In this document: piece by piece, positions 1 to 12,700 of the stretch
Numbering within the stretch: position 1 is the stretch's first letter
How the letters are laid out: every line of letters starts with the position of its first letter
DNA from: Drosophila persimilis
Lineage: Eukaryota > Arthropoda > Insecta > Diptera > Drosophilidae
Assembly (NCBI RefSeq): GCF_003286085.1
Contig: NW_020825298.1
Coordinates: 14,384,001-14,448,000, forward strand
Reading direction: 5' to 3'
Length of the DNA: 64,000 nucleotides
Program-made: the position numbers and the translations under genes
Notes under the pieces: generated by a model
What the model was told of the DNA's origin: nothing
Databases searched by the model: none
The model's input: the letters and a program-made list of their open reading frames with translations, nothing else

Positions 1-910
1 GTGCTGCAAATGCAAATGAGGGAAATGCATTTCAATTAAGTCTTTTCGCTATCCGCCTTCCACTATCCGTAGGTCTGTAATTAATTCAACCAATCGATTG
101 GCACACCAGAGAAAAGGTGGCTTGCAGCCATAGAGAAGCGTCAAGAGATGTACTTCGATTAAGTGTCGTTTCCGCCATTCAACATTCCAACACTCCCCAA
201 CGGCATGGATACTCTGTCGCCTCTTAAGAGGGGATTTAGAGGGAAATGCGATAGCTAAAACACGATGGAGAGGGGGGGAAACGATAGAGAATTGTATTTC
301 TATGCTAAGGGATTTGTTATGGGTATTTATTGGAGGCACCTAAGGGCATTTCTTGGGTGAAAAAAGAACGATATAAATGGGTTGGAATTTCCAAAATTAT
401 ACTTTAAGTTCTTATATTATATTCTTTATATTATAAAACTTTTATCCTAATAATCAAAGATTATTACTTCATTATTATTATTAATAATACAATTTTTTAT
501 GAAAATTTAAAATTAAATTCCAATTCTAACATATTCAAATGTAAATGTAAAAATATTCTAATTTTATTAAGTTACAGTAAAAAAAAATTATTATTATAAT
601 TAAATTAGAATTTTAATATCTTTTGAACGGTAAAGTGTCTACCGAAAAGTGATTTTTGTGATCTGCACTAAATAGTTGCACTAAATTATAGTTCTGTCTG
701 ATTTTGATCAGATCATTATTAATTAATAATAATTAATTAATTAAAATGTTATAAAAATTAAGAAACATAATTATTTCTTATTTTAATAATGTAAATTGGA
801 AAGAGTTTTAAGTTTATAATTTTAGTTATTTCAAAAACTTATAATATTTTAATCATTGCGATCCCTGCTCTGAATACAAAATATGTACATTTCTATTCCT
901 TATAAAATAT

Positions 911-947
911 CTAATCATATTTCTCTCTTCTCTTTTGCAGGTAAGTT
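911..947 (+). other. Candidate recursive splice site (ratchet point) 1
   Basis: A CTAAT branch-point-like motif at 911-915 is followed by an almost pure pyrimidine run, TTTTGCAG, and immediately GTAAGT. The acceptor and donor are therefore fused at 940|941 with no exon between them. This is the structure of Drosophila zero-length exons, known from Ubx and other very long introns, where an intron is removed in steps. No coding exon lies within 8 kb on the + strand. If the site is used, the transcript must start upstream of this window, perhaps from a more distal stai promoter or another + strand gene. Sequence match is strong; use is inferred. Confidence 0.6.
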
Positions 948-1156
948 CCATCTGCAATAGAAACTATTATGGCAGAGCACCCACAATAATTTTCCTTGTA
1001 ATTTAATCCTTGATCACATCCGCCCACAAGTAAGTTACGAAATCTTTGCCATACCTTTCTCCCCCTTCCCCTGCCCCTCGCTCGCCATCTGCATTTCTCT
1101 CCTGCTTTCGCTGCTGGGTGAACACATAATATTATTAAAATACTTTTGTGTCCACT

Positions 1157-1176
1157 TAACACACAATTGTGTGCTA
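1157..1176. repeat. 20-bp near-perfect palindrome
   Basis: TAACACACAATTGTGTGCTA reads nearly the same on both strands, centred on CAATTG. A further half-site, TAACACACAA, follows at 1191-1200. It could bind a dimeric (E-box-like) protein or be chance; nothing nearby decides. Confidence 0.4.
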
Positions 1177-2853
1177 AACTGATGGCCGTTTAACACACAA
1201 ATGGTTCACACTTTTGACATCGTTATACGGAATACACATACGGAAGGAATGCCACTCCTCCTCTGTAATCCCTGCCCCACTCCACCCCACTCCACTCTCT
1301 CCATTCCATTCCCTTGCTTTCCGCTCATCCACTCCTGTGGAAAAGTCAACCATTTATGGCATGACACACCGGATGGTGGCTGTGTGGCACTCACGTTCCT
1401 GTTTGCCGGCAAATGATTCCACAGCAAACCAATTCAAATGCAAAACCATTCTCGCTAGCAATAGTCCTCGCACCATTTTCCCACCCGCCCACTGCCCACG
1501 GCCCACAGCCCACATCGGAAAACCCCATGCTCCAACAATCAACAACTAATATTGTTGAACAATTGTGCTTCGATGCCTTCGACAAGCTGCCGTCATGATA
1601 GGCACTAGCCCTGTCCCCCCGAAGCACTCTTCCAGAGCTCCTCCTGCAGCTACTCCTTCGCTTCCTGCTCTCTCTCTCTCAGAAACAGAAGCGCCAGCAG
1701 ACATCAGCTTCGACATGCCTCGACAGGGAACATGGCCGTGTCCATGGCTATGGATGCAGGCGAATGGAGTGTGTAGGCGATAGTGTGCACAAGAGTATGG
1801 CCTTTGTCCATGTAGGCGAGTGTACACTGAAGAAAACAAAACCAAAAGAAAGTTCTATGTTCGAAATTCCCAAAGAAAGGAGAACAGCTGGAACATATTT
1901 CTCTTATTCTGTCTCGAAAAACCATTCGTCTTGGGTGAATTTTGGTAGATCTGTAGATCATAGTTATAGATATTATTTCAGCAAATATCATTACGGTATT
2001 GTCAAAATTTTCACCAACATTTGACATAATTTGGCTCTTCTAACTCTTATGGTTCCCGAGATCAAATACGTTTTTGGGATGTTATTCCTTATAATAAAAG
2101 TCCGAAATAAATATTAATTTTAAATTCTTTTAAATTTGTCTTATAAAAGTTAAAAACAGGAGTTGTTTCTGATATAAAAATTAATTTTTCCTATAATTAA
2201 TAAATTAATCCTTGTGATCCCTGACTTTTTTTCGAGTGTAATGGTAATAAGTGCTAGAGAAGGCAGCAAAAACCCATCGCCTGCAGGCCTATACGATAGG
2301 TCTCATTTACTATTCTTCTCTCTCTCCACTTTCTTCCCCCTCTCAATCCCCTCTTCGTGCCCCTCCCCACCCGCTGCTCCACAATCGTGATTCATCGACG
2401 GCCCTTGCCATGTGTGCGGTTAGTTTTGCTGGCGCCGTTCTGCTATTTAAATGTCCGCTCTATATCCTTGTCCTGTCCGCCCTTCTGCCGATCCCTGCCC
2501 CAACGCGAGCCCGAAGCCAAGTGGAGCCCCGACGCGTCGCCAGCTTCACACTCCCGTCAAAAAAATATTGGAACCATTCCGCATTCCCTCTGTTTTTCGG
2601 CTTTTGGCTGCTTTTTTGAGTCATCGCCGTTTTATTTATTGTTCTTTGACAGTTGCTCTGTGCCGTCACTTCCCCATCGCTTTCCCTTGTCCCTGTCCCT
2701 TCGCTGTCCCTCACTCTCTTTCGAGTCTTTTGCTCTTTCACCTCCCTCTTTCTCCCACCCCCTACTTTCTTCTCTCGCACATTTTCGACTTTTTGTAGCG
2801 CGTCTAATTTAATTGCAGTTAATATTCTTCGTCTTCGATGTTCGAAAGCGCCT

Positions 2854-2854
2854 T

Positions 2855-2894
<40 letters not shown>
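2854..2894. repeat. CT/GA microsatellite
   Basis: An almost uninterrupted (CT)n tract with two TTT interruptions. Such tracts bind GAGA factor in Drosophila but are also common in neutral DNA. Confidence 0.8.
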
Positions 2895-2898
<4 letters not shown>

Positions 2899-3025
2899 TA
2901 TTACTCTCTTTCTCTTGTTGTGTCTCTCTCTCGAAGCTGAGGCATTGCCAGCACAAAGTTTTCTGTGGCTCGAAACCGTTTGAATAGGTTTGAAATTATG
3001 TTGTGGAATTTTTCTATTGGGTTTT

Positions 3026-6000
3026 TATACCCGATACTCAAAATGGGTATTGGGGTATATTAGATTTGTGGTAAAAGTGGATGTGTGTAACGTCCAGAAG
3101 GAATCGTTTCCGACCCCATAAAGTATATATATTCTTGATCAGCATCAATAGCCGAGTCGATTGAGCCCTGTCTGTCTGTCCGTCTGTCCGTCCGTCCGTC
3201 TGTCCGTCCCCTTCAGCGCCTAATGCTCAAAGACTATAAGAGCTAGAGCAACGATGTTTTGGATCCAGACTTCTGTGATATGTCACTGCTACAAAAATAT
3301 TTCAAAACTTCGCCCCGCCCACTTCCGCCCCCACAAAGGACGAAAATCTGTGGCATCCACATTTTTAAAGATACGATAAAACCAAAAACGCAGAATCGTA
3401 GAGAATGACCATATCTTTTAGACTGCAGAATCTGAATTGGATCGTATTATTATTATAGCCAGCATCAAGAAAACAATTTCATTTTTTCTCGCCCTGTCTC
3501 TCTCTAACACACACGTAGCATAGGCGGCTTTGCTTAGAGTAAAACATTAGCGCCTAGATCTCAGAGACTATAAAAGCTAGAGCATCCAAATTTGGTATCC
3601 ACACTCCTAATATATCAGACCGAGACGAGTTTGTTTCAAAATTTCGACACACCCCCTTCCGCCCCCGCAAAGGATGCAAATCTGGGGATATTCACAAATC
3701 TCAGAGAGTATTAAGGCTAGAGTAACCAAATTTAGTGTCCGTACTCCTGTTAGATCTCACTATAAAACGTATATCTCAAAATTTCGCCCCACCCCCTTCC
3801 GCCCCCACAAAGGACGAAAATCTGTTGCATCCACAATATTGCACATTCGAGAAAACTAAAAACGCAGAATCATAAATAATGACCACATCTATCAGGTTGC
3901 TGAATCTGGATCAGATCGGATCATTTTTATAGCCAAAGGAAACAAATCAATTTGCAGTGGCTACGCAGCGCCCGACGTCACGCTCTGACTGATTTTCTGT
4001 CTCTCTCGCACGCACAATTATAATAACAATTATTCAAAAAAATCAAAAATAACAATTATTCAATAAAAATCAAGAATAACAGTTATAATAACAATTATTC
4101 AATAAAAATCAAGAATAATATTTATAATAACAATTATTCAAAAAAATCAAGAATAACAATTATAATAACAATTATTCAATAAAAATCAGGAATAACAATT
4201 ATAATAACAATTATTCAATAAAAATCAAGAATAACAGTTATAATAACGATTATTCAATAAAAATCAAGAATAACAATTATAATAACAATTATAATAACGA
4301 TTATTCAATAAAAATCAAGAATAACAATTATAATAACAATTATTCAATAAAAATCAAGAATAAAAATTATAATAACGATTATTCAATAAAAATCAAGAAT
4401 AACAATTATAATAACAATTATAATAACGATTATTCAATAAAAATCAAGAATAACAATTATAATAACGATTATTCAATAAAAATCAAGAATAACAATTATA
4501 ATAACGATTATTCAATAAAAATCAAGAATAACAATTATAATAACAATTATAATAACAATTATAATAACAATTATAATAACGATTATCAATAAAAATCAAG
4601 AATAACAATTATAATAACGATTATTCAATAAAAATCAAGAATAACAATTATAATAACAATTATAATAACGATTATTCAATAATAATCAAGAATAACAATT
4701 ATAATAACGATTATTCAATAAAAATCAAGAATAACAATTATAATAACGATTATTCAATAAAAATCAAGAATAACAATTATAATAACAATTATAATAACGA
4801 TTATTCAATAAAAATCAAGAATAACAATTATAATAACAATTATTCAATAAAAATCAAGAATAACAATTATAATAACGATTATTCAATAAAAATCAAGAAT
4901 AACAATTATAATAACAATTATTCAATAAAAATCAAGAATAACAATTATAATAACGATTATTCAATAAAAATCAAGAATAACAATTATAATAACGATTATT
5001 CAATAAAAATCAAGAATAACAATTATAATAACGATTATTCAATAAAAATCAAGAATAACAATTATAATAACGATTATTCAATAAAAATCAAGAATAACAA
5101 TTATAATAACAATTATAATAACGATTATTCAATAAAAATCAAGAATAACAATTATAATAACAATTATAATAACGATTATTCAATAAAAATCAAGAATAAC
5201 AATTATAATAACAATTATTCAATAAAAATCAAGAATAACAATTATAATAACGATTATTCAATAAAAATCAAGAATAACAATTATAATAACGATTATTCAA
5301 TAAAAATCAAGAATAACAATTATAATAACAATTATTCAATAAAAATCAAGAATAACAATTATAATAACGATTATTCAATAAAAATCAAGAATAACAATTA
5401 TAATAACAATTATAATAACGATTATTCAATAAAAATCAAGAATAACAATTATAATAACAATTATTCAATAAAAATCAAGAATAACAATTATAATAACGAT
5501 TATTCAATAAAAATCAAGAATAACAATTATAATAACAATTATAATAACGATTATTCAATAAAAATCAAGAATAACAATTATAATAACGATTATAATAACG
5601 ATTATTCAATAAAAATCAAGAATAACAATTATAATAACGATTATTCAATAAAAATCAAGAATAACAATTATAATAACGATTATTCAATAAAAATCAAGAA
5701 TAACAATTATAATAACAATTATAATAACAATTATAATAACGATTATTCAATAAAAATCAAGAATAACAATTATAATAACAATTATTCAATAAAAATCAAG
5801 AATAACAATTATAATAACGATTATTCAATAAAAATCAAGAATAACAATTATAATAACAATTATAATAACGATTATTCAATAAAAATCAAGAATAACAATT
5901 ATAATAACAATTATTTAATAAAAATCAAGAATAACAATTATAATAACGATTATTCAATAAAAATCAAGAATAACAATTATAATAACAATTATAATAACGA

Positions 6001-8149
6001 TTATTCAATAAAAATCAAGAATAACAATTATAATAACGATTATTCAATAAAAATCAAGAATAACAATTATAATAATAACAATTATAATAACGATTATTCA
6101 ATAAAAATCAAGAATAACAATTATAATAACAATTATAATAACGATTATTCAATAAAAATCATGAATAACAATTATAATAACAATTATTCAATAAAAATCA
6201 AGAATAACGATTATTCAATAAAAATCAAGAATAACAATTATAATAACAATTATAATAACGATTATTCAATAAAAATCAAGAATAACAATTATAATAACGA
6301 TTATTCAATAAAAATCAAGAATAACAATTATAATAACAATTATAATAACGATTATTCAATAAAAATCAAGAATAACAATTATAATAACGATTATTCAATA
6401 AAAATCAAGAATAACAATTATAATAACGATTATTCAATAAAAATCAAGAATAACAATTATAATAACGATTATTCAATAAAAATCAAGAATAACAATTATA
6501 ATAACAATTATAATAACGATTTTTCAATAAAAATCAAGAATAACAATTATAATAACAATTATAATAACGATTATTCAATAAAAATCAAGAATAACAATTA
6601 TAATAACGATTATTCAATAAAAATCAAGAATAACAATTATAATAACGATTATTCAATAAAAATCAAGAATAACAATTATAATAACGATTATTCAATAAAA
6701 ATCAAGAATAACAATTATAATAACGATTATTCAATAAAAATCAAGAATAACAATTATAATAACAATTATAATAACGATTATTCAATAAAAATCAAGAATA
6801 ACAATTATAATAACAATTATAATAACGATTATTCAATAAAAATCAAGAATAACAATTATAATAACGATTATTCAATAAAAATCAAGAATAACAATTATAA
6901 TAACGATTATTCAATAAAAATCAAGAATAACAATTATAATAACGATTATTCAATAAAAATCAAGAATAACAATTATAATAACGATTATTCAATAAAAATC
7001 AAGAATAACAATTATAATAACAATTATTCAATAAAAATCAAGAATAACAATTATAATAACGATTATTCAATAAAAATCAAGAATAACAATTATAATAACA
7101 ATTATAATAACGATTATTCAATAAAAATCAAGAATAACAATTATAATAACGATTATTCAATAAAAATCAAGAATAACAATTATAATAACGATTATTCAAT
7201 AAAAATCAAGAATAACAATTATAATAACAATTATTCAAAAAAATCAAGAATAACAGTTATAATAACAATTATTCAATCAAAATCAAGAATAACAATTATA
7301 ATAACGATTATTCAATAAAAATCAAGAATAACAATTATAATAACAATTATAAAAACAATTATTATATAAAAATCAAGAATAATAGTTATAATAACAATTA
7401 TTCAAAAAAATCAAGAATAACAATTATAATAACAATTATTCAATAAAAATCAAAAATAGCAATTATTCAATAAAAATCAAGAATAATAATTATAATAACA
7501 ATTATTCAATAAAAATCAAAAATAATAATTATTCAATAAAAATCAAGATACTTAAAATGAGTGTAGGCGTACATACATATATTAGATTTGTGATGAAAAT
7601 GGAGGTGTGTAACGTCCAGAGGGATAAAGTATATATATTCTTGATCAGCATCAATAGCCGAGTCGATTGAACCCCGTCTGTCTGTCCGTCCCTATAAGCG
7701 CCTAGGGCTCAAAGATTATAAGAGCTAGAGCAACGACATTTTGTATCCAGACTTCTGTAATATGTCACTATTACACATACATTTCAAAATTTCGCCCCAC
7801 AGGAGGCGGAAGGGACCTCCACAAAGGACGAAAATATGTGGCATCCACAATATTGAAGATTCCAGAAAACTAAAAACGCGCAATCATAGAGAATGACCAG
7901 ATTGCCATCAGATTGCTGAATCTGGTTCTGATTGGATCATTTTTATAGCCAAAAGGAACAAATCAATTTGCAGTGGCTACGCTGCGCCCGACGACATGTT
8001 CATACTGATTTTCTGTCTCTCTCGCACGAACTCTTTGTCGTGCCGTTTAATATTAGCGCCGTCTGCCGGAGAAGAGCCATATTGACTAAGTATCGGGTAT
8101 AAATGTAGAGTTGCGGTGTCCGCAGCAACTCACAACGTTCCCCCTCGTT
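3026..8149 (+). mobile_element. INE-1/SGM-type (DINE-1) Helitron-like element, minisatellite-expanded
   Basis: The 5' end has TATACCCGATACT (3026-3038), and its inverse AGTATCGGGTATA lies at 8089-8101. Just inside is the family's recognisable block: a stretch ending in AAAGTATATATATTCTTGATC, then the GCCGAGTCGATTGA region, then GTCTGTCCGTC tandem copies. After the subterminal inverse comes a short hairpin (GAGTTGCGG at 8108-8116 pairing with CCGCAGCAACTC at 8120-8131) and a CTCGTT-like end near 8149, as in non-autonomous Helitrons. The left half (3026-4020) holds three diverged copies of a segment with CGCCCCACCCCCTTCCGCCC (about 3300, 3640, 3780). The right half (7560-8149) is a direct repeat of the left half. 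The minisatellite at 4018-7550 separates them. No transposase is present. Family assignment is from remembered consensus features. Confidence 0.7.
4018..7550. repeat. 3.5-kb minisatellite, 39-bp unit with 12-bp length steps
   Basis: The basic unit is 39 bp: AATAAC-AATTATAATAAC followed by GATTATTCAATAAAAATCAAG. It alternates irregularly with 51-bp versions carrying an extra AATTATAATAAC, and rarely with longer ones. Units are most uniform at about 4800-7200 and decay at both edges (4018-4250 and 7230-7550), the usual picture of unequal exchange acting in the centre. The array begins right after the CTCTCGCACG of the left Helitron half, so it is central tandem repeat material of that element. 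Because 39, 51 and 12 are multiples of three, one frame stays open for 385 codons; I do not regard it as a gene. Confidence 0.95.
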
Positions 8150-8472
8150 AATACTTGAAATGCTGTTCAAAATTGGTATTTGAAATATAAAAACTAGTTT
8201 AAGTTCTATAAAAGATTTATAAATGTTCTAAAAATTATTTTAATTCAAAGTTTTGTACAAAAATCCTAGATTTTTCTCCTCTAATTTTTCTTATTTTAGC
8301 CAATATAAATTTTAAAATTAAATTTCTTAAAATTCAAATAGTTGTCTGATTTTTAATATATATTTTAGTGCATACTGCTCTCGAATTTGAATTTGACTTT
8401 GAATATTATGAAGTAACCGGCTTTTTCCGATGCACTTGCCCCGGCTTTCAGTGGCTGCTCTCTCTGAAACCG

Positions 8473-8504
<32 letters not shown>

Positions 8505-9104
8505 ATCGCTCTCCCACTGGGCCTGAGCTCTGCGCAGGCTTCGAATCGTAGTAATTTCGAAAATTCGGCAGCTAATACTCCGCGCACTATAATAATTTGT
8601 AAAAATACTATGAAAAATTGTTACCAAAAATAAGAGAAAATATTTTTAAACTACAAGGATTTTTTTTTTAATTTTAAGAATTATTTAATCCTGTTACCGA
8701 CATTTATAGTTTTAAAATTTAAAATTGGCTGAAGCTCAAGCCGCTCTTATGGCCAAAAGCATAGCCAACCCTCAATAAAACGTTACACACTCTCTCTCTC
8801 TCTCTCTCGCTTAACTGCCGCTCTCTCAGCCGCTATGCCGACTGCCCTTCGGCTCTGCCCACCGGTCGTTGCGCTCTCTCTCTCTCTCTCTAGCTGTCCT
8901 CTGCTGTGTGCTCTTTGGGGGGTGTTGCCGCCCCCCCGCCAAATGTTTGGTTTGTACTTTCGTGCTCTGTGCATTGTCCTTGCTGCCACGAAAACGCAGC
9001 GTCGACGCTGGCATCGGCATCGGCGTCAGCATGGGACGTGGGTCGTGGGTCGTGGGACGTGCGTTGGCGCCGTCGTCTCTCATCGCTCGTTGGGCCGTCG
9101 GTCC
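8150..9104. other. Upstream region of the distal stai promoter, CT-rich
   Basis: No coding frame. AT-rich DNA up to 8410 gives way to three CT/GA tracts (about 8459-8511, 8788-8810, 8871-8892) separated by GC-rich sequence. GAGA-factor-type tracts in the kilobase upstream of a neural first exon fit a regulated promoter, but this is inference. Confidence 0.5.
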
Positions 9105-9260
9105 TTCAGTCGTCAGTCGCTCGGTCCCGCAGTCCCGCTGTCCCGCAGTCCGACGCAGTCGTCTGTCAGTCGTTCGCCTGCTGTTGAAAAATTAACATCG
9201 GCATAATTCAGTTTGTCTCTGTCGCTCGTAGTGCTCGTAACAGTCGTCGTTCCGTCGCTT
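9105..9260 (+). promoter_or_regulatory. stai: Probable distal stai promoter / start region
   Basis: Between 9105 and 9180 the sequence CAGTCG or TCAGTCG occurs many times, each resembling the Drosophila initiator TCAGTY. A good single initiator, ATTCAGTTTG, sits at 9206-9215. There is no TATA box in front, and no DPE at the exact +28 spacing. The leader then runs about 450 nt, A-rich, into the ATG at 9667. The precise start is not determinable from sequence. Confidence 0.4.
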
Positions 9261-9666
9261 GTTTCTGGAAGGGTTTCCCCGAATCTGAGAGAACGACATA
9301 TTCAAAGGCCCCACACGCGTGTAGTCCCGTAGGAACAGCAGTAGCAGAAAGGGAAATGCCCGTATAAATCATTTAAATAATTCAATGCAGCGGAAATTCA
9401 ATTGAAACAAAAAACCGTAGCATACTCTCAGGCGGCAATCGAAAGAAAATTCCCCCAAGATTGAAAATCAAAAAGAAATTTAAACACACAAGAAAAGCAG
9501 CAAGTGGTTGCCTCTTAAAATTGAACAAAAACAAATCAAATAAAAGTAGTTACAGTTTTGTGCCACAAAAGAGAAGGAGAGCCCCAAGGAAAACCAAAGG
9601 AAACTCAAATACAATCCACACATATCCGAGCAATCTTTCAAGCCAGAAAACAAATACAAATTCAAA

Positions 9667-9745
9667 ATGCTGATTGGATTAGTACGCGATTCGGTGATGC
9701 AGTGCTTCTGCCACACCTGCCGGGCACCGGGCATTCTGCCAGCGG
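9667..9745 (+). CDS. stai: stai distal first coding exon (membrane-anchor type)
   Basis: This exon is too short to stand out as an ORF. It encodes MLIGLVRDSVMQCFCHTCRA plus PGILPA and ends in phase 1 at a GTAAGA donor (9746). The remaining G plus CC of the 47060 exon make Ala, giving ...LPATEIRCQEK. Cys13, Cys15 and Cys18 in a hydrophobic N-terminus parallel the paired cysteines by which vertebrate SCG10/RB3 are palmitoylated and held on Golgi vesicles. A membrane-targeted stathmin isoform is therefore likely. The start is the only in-frame ATG after the A-rich leader. Confidence 0.85.
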
Positions 9746-12700
9746 GTAAGACGAAACACCACACACACACACACGCTCCCTATATGGAGGGTCCTGTAAA
9801 ACCTCGGTAACAGTTTGATTTGTGTACGATTTATGGGGTTTTTTGATTGGAGACTAGAAAAAAACTTTGATTTGAAGGCATACCTTTAAATCTCTGCTGT
9901 TTTAAGGAACTTGGATAGTGTCTGCTCCCGTCTAAAGGATCTTGGAGGTGGTCTGAATACCCTGAAAGAGGCTTACGGCTCTTACTTATGGAACAGATTT
10001 TCCGAAAGATCTTCTTATGTTTTCAGCATTTTCTTTTTCATATATTTTCCATGGCTTTAAATACGTTATTTCTTACCCTTTAAGCGTCAATTATTTCCAC
10101 ATATTTCTGGGAAATAGTTCTCCTATAACCGGAGGCTCTCTGGCTTTTGAAGGTCAACCAATTTGTTGTTTTTGTTGTTGTTGTTTGTTGGGTGAAAGTT
10201 CAGGGTGATTCCTATGCTTCTTTTGGATGCTAGCATCTCACATCCCATAGCCCCATAGCCCCATAGCCCCTACCCCAAATGTTGACTCTTTTTTTTTTTT
10301 TGTTAACTGCTTTCGTATGCCAAAGTTGTTTTGGCCATGTCCTTGTACAAAAGTTAAGTTGTCTTCTCTCTTTTTTCCCCCCCTGGAGGGTTTTCTGTGT
10401 GTGTCTCTCTTTTGTTTGTTGTTGTTTTTTGGTGTCTATTTATTGTAGAGGGATTGTTGGTTTTTCCTGCATTTTTTGTGGAATTTTGTTCCCTTATTTT
10501 TCGACCACTTCAGGGTCCTGTTTGAGGGCGAGTTTTGAGAAGCCAATAAGGTTCAATAAAAGTTTTCGATTGCTAGAAAAATATATGCACAAGGAAAAGA
10601 CAGCCAAAGGAAGTGACTTGGGTGCCAACTTTAAAGGAACTTTACAGGTCGAAACCCCATAAAAGTTCACGAAATTTCATCTAATTCGATATTTATTGAT
10701 ATCCCAGAAAATCGTTAATCCCAGCAAAGCCATTCAGGATAAATTATGTAATGTAATAATAAGCGAAAGAAGGATCCAAAGAACTGCTCAATTATACAGG
10801 AAAAATCAATTTCCCATCTACAAAAAAATTAGGTATAAAAGAAAATCTACAAAAAGTCAAAGAAAAACTAAAACGCCAAAAGGCAGAACCCCCCCCCACC
10901 GAAAACTTTAATTTTCTTGTGTTTTTTTTTCTATGGTAGTAAAAACATCGCATGGGGCGCCAGTCAGCCGCCGGCGGCCAACAAAATGAGTCACCACTCG
11001 ATGGAGGAGAGTCGCCTCCACGCCAGAGCACTCCTCTCTCCCTCTCTCCCTCTCTCTCTCTCTGTGTGTCTTTATAGGCATGGAATTTAATTTCAGCCGC
11101 ACACAAAGATACACCGAAGGTCCTTGCGTTCACAGGTCCTTTGTGTAATGCATATGAATGTCTTTATTACACACTCGAATGACATTCGTTCTGCCACGAC
11201 GACTAGTCGCAGTTATGCCTTGATTTTTATATCCTATTTATATGGGGGCATAGGTGGAGGGGTGGGGGGCATATGTGTGATTGAGGGGGCTATTAAAACA
11301 CAATAATAATCGCCGCAAACACACACACAAACACACACACACAGGCACACACACACATACACACAGACACGTGTAAAATGATTGCGCAATATGCACACGG
11401 ACGAGCGAGCAGCGCCAAGTGCAGAGCAGAGCAGAGCCCAGGCCGGAATGACGACAAAAGGACGGCATTTATTGATTTATTGACAGAGCTCTGCCGGTTC
11501 TTACATAAAAAAAAACACACACAGTAGGAGAAAAACAACAATGAAAAAAAAAGACAAGAGTAAAAAGCAATGACGACTGACGACGACGACGACGACATGC
11601 GAAAAGGGAGGGCGGCGAGAGGGAGAGAGAGGGAGAGTGCCTATTCCGCTGGGGGGTGCCTGGGACATTGCATATTTACTGGCGTGGGGAGGGGGGGGAG
11701 GGGGGCAGGTCGATTACAAATCACCTTTAAGAGACAACCTGTGCCGTGCCACCAACGTTTATTCTGTGTTCTGCGATTGGTTCTTCAATTTGAGGAATTT
11801 CTAAGGATAAGCAGCAGTTTTTACAGAAAGATAAATGCCGAATGTGGAACATATCATACCAAAAAGTAATCTAATCTACTTTCCAGGGTACTGTGGACAG
11901 TCTTTCCACCCAAATATTACAGTTTCCCATGTAAACCCCTCTTTAAAACAGGTCCATCTGTCCATCTGTCCATCTGGCCTGCCAAAAAGATGGATAGGCC
12001 CTGCCATATTGTAATTTCAATCAACTAATGGACAAGTGTCGAATGACATTAATCAAATGGCACTTGCAACATGTGCTAAATATGTAATCTGCATGTCTTT
12101 GCTGGTGTCCTTAATTTGAAAGTAAGGTTTCGGGCACCACACCATGCCCCCCCCTCGCCTCCACCCCCTTTGCCTCATCAGCCAAGGCTGACGATGGCAG
12201 GGCACGATTTTAATTTAGCCTGGGCCTTGCGATGCCTCTAATTGTCAGCGCTTTGGGGCACACATATACCACATGCCACGCCCCCTCCCCCCACCACCCC
12301 CCATGTCCCTGCCCATACGAGTATCTTCCCCTTGTGGCGCAACGTTTCTAGCCCTTTTGGCTTTTTCGCTTCGGCAAATTAGATTTCCTTGCTGCGAAAT
12401 TGCAATTCAAAATGCTTTTTGGCTGCTGCTGTTTTCCAGGAGGGATGGAAGGAGCAACGGAAATCGTGCGATGTGCTAAAAGGAAATTGTGGGTGGTGGG
12501 GGGCGGCGGGGGGTGGCAGGGACCCCCAGTTTTACATTTATGCTCGAGTTCGATTGGAAATTTGCCAAAAAAAAGAAAATTATACGTTCGAGTGCATTTC
12601 AAACGCAGGAGGGTGGAGGGGGGAGGGGGGAGGAGCAGGTCGGGCCAGCAAACAATTAATGTATTGTTCTTTTGTGGGATATAAAATATAGTTTTTAGAG

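Larger units (their letters stand above)
1..3025. other. Gene-free AT-rich flank, probably intronic or intergenic
   Basis: No reading frame here looks like protein-coding. About 350-900 and 2050-2230 are very AT-rich. About 1000-1800 and 2280-2800 are pyrimidine-rich simple sequence that gives only chance ORFs. The notable items are a recursive-splice-type site at 940/941, a 20-bp near-palindrome at 1157-1176 and a CT microsatellite at 2854-2894, listed separately. The recursive site suggests that part of this stretch is the interior of a long + strand intron. Confidence 0.6.

Noticed and set aside
6161-7318. 385-codon Asn/Tyr/Ile/Lys-rich ORF
   Set aside because: It is the minisatellite read in one frame. 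It stays open because the units are 39 and 51 bp, and it has no promoter, splice context or non-repeat residues.
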